Assembly (NCBI GenBank): GCA_026874595.1
Contig: CM049307.1
Location: forward strand, 36,188,862 to 36,252,861
Source of the DNA: Sipunculus nudus
Taxonomy: Eukaryota; Annelida; Sipuncula; Golfingiida; Sipunculidae
Direction: 5' to 3'
DNA: 64,000 bases
Below the pieces are notes generated by a model, which searched no databases, was not told the origin of the DNA, and saw only the letters and a program-made list of their open reading frames with translations. Each line of letters opens with the position of its first letter. The first letter of the stretch is position 1. Positions 62,306-64,000 of this stretch are shown piece after piece. A program made the translations under genes and the position numbers.

Positions 62306-64000
62306 CTTCCAGTGCCTGCTGTCATAGTACTACGGACTATGATGTACACTCTTTATATTTGCCTAGTTCATTAAGTCGGTGGAAACCGTGGTGACTCCCA
62401 ATGAAATCACTTCTACTTCTAATGGACAATGACTGGTGACAAGTTGATGGCTATTCTCTTGGTTCTACTGATACACAGCCTAGCTGAAAGGAATCTATTT
62501 GTGCCAAACACTAAATCTGTCATCAACATACAGATTTTGATGGGCTGTTTGCAGCAGCGTTAGCAGTACTTGCTGTTTTTAAACAGAGACTGCGTAACCC
62601 AGATTATCTTTAGTGCAAACATGACTGTTTGCCTCCGCCGCGTGGCCAGATGACATTTCGCCGGAGTCTTCTTATAGTACAATAAAGGCTCTATAATAAT
62701 TAGCCCACGCCGAAGCAGTTCACGACAAACTAATGCAGAAATATGGATGGAAAAGCACCAACACTCATAACGGATGCTTAGGCTCATGTGCACGGATATC
62801 TACAGTAATCTATATATACAATGAATTTTTAGTTTCAACTTGTATTCATAAGAATGATAATTCTGGCTGAAGATCCAGTGCAAGACCCAATATTACATGG
62901 ACACATAGACCACACAAAACTTAAGATAAAATAAGCCCTATTTAATTTAACCAAAGTTGTTCAAAGTCAATCATTTTGTCTCACTGCATGTTCAGCCCAT
63001 CTGATGTGCTGGGATTCTGCTATCAAGGCTTTTTCTTTCACAAAAAAGTGATTTGATTTCTGATTTTTCATTCAGGAATTTAGTACATGCATGAAGGTCC
63101 GCTTTCTAGCCTAACCAGTTACAAAAAAATGCACTTATCAAGGATTAATTATAGAAACAAAGGCTGTTTCATAACCATTGGTGGGGAAACATACTAGTTT
63201 GAATCAAGGTTTGGTCCTTAATAGATCTAATTAGGTCAGCATGATTCCAGCTGCATACGGAGAAATGTATAGAGCAAGTTCTGCCAAACAAAAAATAACA
63301 TGCCGAGCTGACTTCAGATTTAACCTAACTAATTTAGTCCAACTGGACTTTGACCCGAGCGCTTTGTCCAACATAAGTTAGTGTCATGGTGTTTGAAGTG
63401 AAAATGACACATAATTAAGTATGAGAACGGTACTCATATCTTTGCCTGCACATGAATACTGCAGATTGAGTAAAATTATGCCCGGGAAAGAAACCAGATT
63501 ACTCTATCCATAGTTATCCAAGTTAACTATATATCGATTACTTCAGGCATAGAGTACTTCAGGCAAATAGCTCTTATAAGACAGAAAGTGGAAGAAAACA
63601 TTTTCAAAATGACACTTATTACCTTATCTCAACTTGCTCAAGAATGTAAAAAAAGTTTAACGCTTTCTCCTTTGTCTGTTAAGACAAATGTTGTATAGCT
63701 GTCTTTTATTGCCTTTTGTTTCCTAATGTAGCCTATACTATTCAACTAAACTGACATTGTGACATTTGCAAAACAGGAATTACCTCGATTGTATTTGCAT
63801 CTAAGACCAAGTGCACTTTTACTTTCGGCATGTGACTCTGCATATGATATCGTAAACTTTATACCGGGAAAACCAAGTTTTCTATATTATACTCCATTCC
63901 ACCAACCTGTGTCCACCAGGTTTTTGGTGATAATTTTCTTAAATGTTTGTATTTTTCAATAATTTTCTAGAAAACAACATATGAAAGTGATAACCTAATA

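Larger units (their letters stand above)
59731..64000. other. No gene recognised; X-box-like cluster and one interspersed repeat
   Basis: A GC-richer patch at ~60.4-61.3 kb gives the longest non-repeat frame of the window (141 codons, minus strand 60298-60723), but it has no domain, signal or codon bias I can support. The last 1.6 kb shows nothing. Confidence 0.5.

Overview
The window looks like animal nuclear DNA. It is A/T-rich, almost gene-empty, crowded with (TA)n microsatellites and degenerate minisatellites, and contains one intron-bearing gene with GT-AG splice sites. A tandem-core mobile element at 51.8-53.7 kb resembles the Helentron/HINE ('pearl'-type) elements described from bivalves, and three copies of a short repeat resemble a family common in molluscs. 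I therefore infer a marine lophotrochozoan, most likely a mollusc; this is not proven by the sequence.

The one gene I can identify with certainty lies on the + strand at 20670-35997. It is a heparan sulfate glucosamine 3-O-sulfotransferase of the HS3ST2/3/4/6 group, with two coding exons (20670-21298 and 35379-35997) around a 14,080-bp intron. The predicted 415-residue protein is a type II Golgi membrane enzyme. It has a short basic tail, one membrane segment, a polar stem and a complete sulfotransferase domain with every catalytic and PAPS-binding residue I could check. A TATA box, a possible 5'UTR exon and an in-frame upstream stop define its 5' side.

Region by region. 0-5.7 kb: no gene, two copies of a short interspersed repeat, and an E2F/AP-1-like motif cluster. 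5.7-7.4 kb: degenerate ~350-bp repeats and (TA)n. 9.1-10.4 kb: a ~46-57-bp minisatellite split by a 501-bp element inserted at TTAA, with a second copy at 27.2 kb and an inverted, decayed one at 11.5 kb. 13.8-19 kb: (TA)n, a GCGCCACCT-bearing repeat array, a ~50-60-bp minisatellite present in separate blocks, and a 208-bp terminal-inverted-repeat element. 20-36 kb: the HS3ST gene; its intron carries about ten (TA)n arrays, a near-perfect 66-bp hairpin with hammerhead-ribozyme-like core motifs, and one hAT-like fragment. 37.3-37.6 kb: a promoter-like cluster (CRE, CCAAT boxes, octamer) followed by a good splice donor. 47-48.3 kb: a diverged direct duplication. 50.9-54 kb: a second hAT-like fragment, then a heat-shock-element plus TATA module, interrupted 320 bp downstream by the Helentron-like element. 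55.4-55.8 kb: an unidentified ORF that looks like a terminal exon. 59.3-60.9 kb: a cluster of RFX X-box-like motifs.

Apart from HS3ST, I see no convincing complete protein gene, no tRNA or rRNA, no CRISPR array and no recognisable viral gene. Most other open frames are translations of (TA)n/(TG)n repeats or chance frames. Several use TTG or GTG rather than ATG as the first codon.
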